A stretch of DNA of 64,000 bases, taken from NCBI GenBank assembly GCA_900318275.1, contig ONJY01000003.1:1-64000 (forward strand). Direction: 5' to 3'. Positions within the stretch are counted from its first letter, which is position 1; each line of letters starts with the position of its first letter. Source of the DNA: an uncultured Bacteroidales bacterium. Its GTDB lineage: Bacteria; Bacteroidota; Bacteroidia; Bacteroidales; P3. The translations under genes were made by a program, and so were the position numbers. A model generated the notes under the pieces. The model was not told where the DNA came from. It made no database searches and worked only from the letters and a program-made list of their open reading frames with translations. Of the stretch, positions 61,704 to 64,000 are shown one piece after another.

Positions 61704-62926
61704 AAAAGTACATACTCTTGCCATTCTTTGCCCTGATTGTCCTGTTCTTGCAGCAATCCGTGGCGCAAGACATTCCATACTACAAGTTCATACGCTACAG
61801 CGCCAACGTGCTGCACTACGATAGCGCCTCCCCCTCCATCAACCGGTTGCTCAACCGCTGGGAGCGCCTCCAGACAACCCATCAGGGCAACATAAGCATA
61901 GTCCATATCGGCGGCTCGCATGTGCAGGCCGGCAGCCTCACCAATGCCGTGCGCTGCAACATAATGGCCGACAATCCCGACCTCGTAGGCCCACGCGGCA
62001 TGATCTTCCCCTACTCTGCCGCCGCCAAGTGCAACAACCCTGCCGACTATCGCGTGCATTGTCCGCAAAAGATGATACTCACCCGCAATGTCTACAAGGA
62101 CCACACCTATCCCTTAGGCCTCTGCGGCATAGCTGTCACCGCCTCCGACACACTCACCGAAATTGCCATCAAACTCAACGAGCCGCGTGTCGACTACGCC
62201 ACCAACCGCATCATACTCCTCGGTCACAGCGACCAAGGTGTGGTGCCGCGCCTGCGTTTAGAAAACCGCGAGGTATATCCCTCATACATAGACAACCGCA
62301 CCGACCGCTATCTCTTCAATCTAGGCCAAACCGTCGACTCATTCTGCATCGTTCTTCCCTGCCGCGAAGGCGACATGTTCTCCGTCACCGGCATCCTCCT
62401 CGACAACCGTCAGGCTGGCTTCAGCTACCACTCCATAGGCGTGAACGGCGCCTCGGTGCCCGACTATCTGCGCTGCCGCAACTTCGTGCGCGACCTGCGT
62501 CTGCTGCACCCCGATGTTGTAATCTTCGGCATCGGCATCAACGATGCCTCAGGCACCAACTTCGACACCGCAGCCTTCCGCCAGAACTACCTGCAGCTCG
62601 TCGACTCCGTGCGGGCCGTCAACCCCGACTGTGCCTTCATCTTCGTCACCAACAACGACAGCTTCCGCAAAGTGAAGCGTCGCTACAATGTCAACAACAA
62701 CGGGGCTTTGGCACGCGAGGTATTCTACCGCCTCGCCCACGACACCGACGGCGCCGTGTGGGACCAGTTCGAAGTGATGGGCGGCCTCAAATCGATGAAC
62801 ACCTGGTACAAGAACGGCTTGGCACAGAAAGACCGTGTACACTTCACATCTGCTGGCTATCAGCTCGTCGGCGACCTCTTCTACCAAGCCCTCAACGACG
62901 CCCTTAAGAAAAACCGCAGCAAGTGA
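61700..62926 (+). CDS. SGNH hydrolase-like protein, second of the pair (408 aa)
   Basis: Signal peptide (YILLPFFALIVLFLQQSVAQ). Block I is SIVHIGGSHVQAGSL, with Ser in GGSH; block III is VIFGIGINDASG; block V is DRVHFTSAGYQLVG. Two SGNH proteins followed by MBOAT recall alginate-type O-acetylation gene sets, in which SGNH members transfer or remove acetyl groups on an exported polysaccharide. It starts by ATGA overlap and ends by GTGA overlap with the MBOAT gene. Confidence 0.86.
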   Translation: MKKYILLPFFALIVLFLQQSVAQDIPYYKFIRYSANVLHYDSASPSINRLLNRWERLQTTHQGNISIVHIGGSHVQAGSLTNAVRCNIMADNPDLVGPRGMIFPYSAAAKCNNPADYRVHCPQKMILTRNVYKDHTYPLGLCGIAVTASDTLTEIAIKLNEPRVDYATNRIILLGHSDQGVVPRLRLENREVYPSYIDNRTDRYLFNLGQTVDSFCIVLPCREGDMFSVTGILLDNRQAGFSYHSIGVNGASVPDYLRCRNFVRDLRLLHPDVVIFGIGINDASGTNFDTAAFRQNYLQLVDSVRAVNPDCAFIFVTNNDSFRKVKRRYNVNNNGALAREVFYRLAHDTDGAVWDQFEVMGGLKSMNTWYKNGLAQKDRVHFTSAGYQLVGDLFYQALNDALKKNRSK

Positions 62927-64000
62927 ACGACCTCTTACAATACCTCGTGCAGCTCTTCAGCTTCGACAGTTCGCATCCACTGCTGTTCACACAGATACAC
63001 TTCTGGGCCTTCTTCCTCATCGTCTTCGCCGTCTACACCGTCTTCTGCACCGACCGCCCCCTGACACGCCACCGCCGTGTGGCGCGCAACGGATACCTCT
63101 TCGCCGTCAGCCTTCTGTTCTACTACAAGACCTCGGGGCTATTCATGCTGCTGCTCGTCTTCTCCACCCTGCTGGGCTGGTGGCTCGGCATACGAATGGA
63201 CGCCACACCCTCGCAGCCGCGCCGCAAGGCCCTCATGGCCACTGGCGTGACAATAAACCTCCTTGTGCTCTGCTACTTCAAGTACGCCTACTTCTTCACC
63301 GACCTCTACAACGCCACCTTCGGCACCTCCGTCACCGTCGTCAACCACCTGGCGCTATGGGGCAACAACGCCCTCGGCACCAACCACTTTGACGCTTCGG
63401 TCATACTCCTTCCCGTCGGCATCTCCTTCTTCACCTTCCAGAACATCAGCTACATAGTGGATGTCTACAAGCGCAAGATAGCCCATGTGGGTAACATCCT
63501 CGACTTCGGCTTCTACACCTCGTTCTTCCCACAGCTCGTAGCAGGCCCCATCCTCCGCGCCGACCAGTTCGTGCCGCAGCTCTACCGCCCCTTCTTCCTC
63601 AGCCGCCGCCAGTTCGGCATCGCTGTCTTCTGGATACTCAACGGCTTGGTCAAGAAGCTTGTCCTCAGCGACTACCTGGCCGTCAACTTCGTCGACCGCA
63701 TCTTTGAGAACCCCACGCTCTACACCCCCTTCGAAAACTTCTCGGCCCTGATGCTATACTCCATGCAGGTCTATGCCGACTTCTCGGGCTACACCGACAT
63801 AGCCATCGGCGTGGCCATGATGATGGGCTTCTACCTGCCCACCAACTTCAACTCGCCCTACAAGGCCACCAACCCCGCCGACTTCTGGCGCCGCTGGCAC
63901 ATGTCGCTCTCCAACTGGCTGCGTGACTACCTCTACATACCCCTCGGCGGCAACCGCCACGCCGGTTTCCTCTCCTACTTCATCCTTGCCGCCATCCTTG
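62923..64000 (+). CDS. MBOAT-family O-acyltransferase, cut by window end
   Basis: GTG 62923 overlaps the previous stop. The frame stays open to 64000 (359 codons). Many hydrophobic helices are present, with FQNISYIVDVYKRKI, FFPQLVAGPILRADQFVPQL, YADFSGYTDIAIGVAMMMGF and FWRRWHMSLSNWLRDYLYIPLGG. These are signature segments of AlgI-like MBOAT membrane acyltransferases, and the catalytic His expected further on is outside or near the end. It likely moves acyl groups across the inner membrane to the SGNH partners upstream. Confidence 0.92.
   Translation, partial: MNDLLQYLVQLFSFDSSHPLLFTQIHFWAFFLIVFAVYTVFCTDRPLTRHRRVARNGYLFAVSLLFYYKTSGLFMLLLVFSTLLGWWLGIRMDATPSQPRRKALMATGVTINLLVLCYFKYAYFFTDLYNATFGTSVTVVNHLALWGNNALGTNHFDASVILLPVGISFFTFQNISYIVDVYKRKIAHVGNILDFGFYTSFFPQLVAGPILRADQFVPQLYRPFFLSRRQFGIAVFWILNGLVKKLVLSDYLAVNFVDRIFENPTLYTPFENFSALMLYSMQVYADFSGYTDIAIGVAMMMGFYLPTNFNSPYKATNPADFWRRWHMSLSNWLRDYLYIPLGGNRHAGFLSYFILAAIL

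Overview
The window is a chromosomal segment of a Bacteroidales bacterium (Bacteroidota), probably gut-associated and not confidently placed to genus. Evidence: repeated TAnnTTTG -7 promoter boxes, often with TTTG about 19 bases upstream; a type IX secretion C-terminal sorting domain on a 2078-residue adhesin; and Bacteroidota-type families (DUF4248, DUF6266, DUF4954, SDR-type threonine dehydrogenase, CoaX). No rRNA, tRNA or CRISPR array was seen.

Layout. 1-7717 is AT-rich accessory DNA: the end of a DUF4868 (KwaB-like) gene, then a three-gene unit with its own promoter (a giant KAP-like membrane ATPase, a coiled-coil membrane protein, a small membrane protein). 8243-9984 is an ECF sigma module whose third gene is frameshifted at a 13-G tract. 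10003-13736 is a run of small lipoproteins and exported proteins, one frameshifted at an 8-A tract. 13946-23272 is a prophage-derived cassette (DUF4248, DUF6266, amidase, TM protein, spanin-like lipoprotein) split by a four-gene operon at 14314-19682: a dual-GHKL kinase-like ATPase, a receiver protein, an HNH nuclease and an N6-adenine methyltransferase. 23415-28911 carries more likely defence genes: a divergent HNH-like protein, two unknowns, an Mrr nuclease and a DprA-like/SANT/PD-(D/E)XK fusion.

29041-64000 is GC-rich core genome: UbiA prenyltransferase and radical SAM, YraN, SodB, YifB, RmuC, DUF4954, NagB, a lone RnfA, TrpS, Kbl, adenylate kinase, Tdh, a second ECF module (44385-45795) paralogous to the first, the T9SS adhesin, a C69 dipeptidase, a Gdx/SugE-type exporter, Pth, CoaX, an outer-membrane barrel, a TPR protein, LptC, LpxD, and two SGNH proteins followed by an MBOAT acyltransferase cut by the window end. 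Kbl and Tdh together convert threonine to glycine and acetyl-CoA. LptC and LpxD serve lipopolysaccharide export and lipid A synthesis. The SGNH/SGNH/MBOAT set probably O-acylates a surface glycan.

The strongest candidates for something undescribed are the two-component-like HNH/methyltransferase operon, the KAP-like three-gene unit, the fusion nuclease at 27643, and arrays of degenerate heptanucleotide repeats in spacers (and once inside a gene). All functional claims come from reading motifs by eye; no database search was possible.
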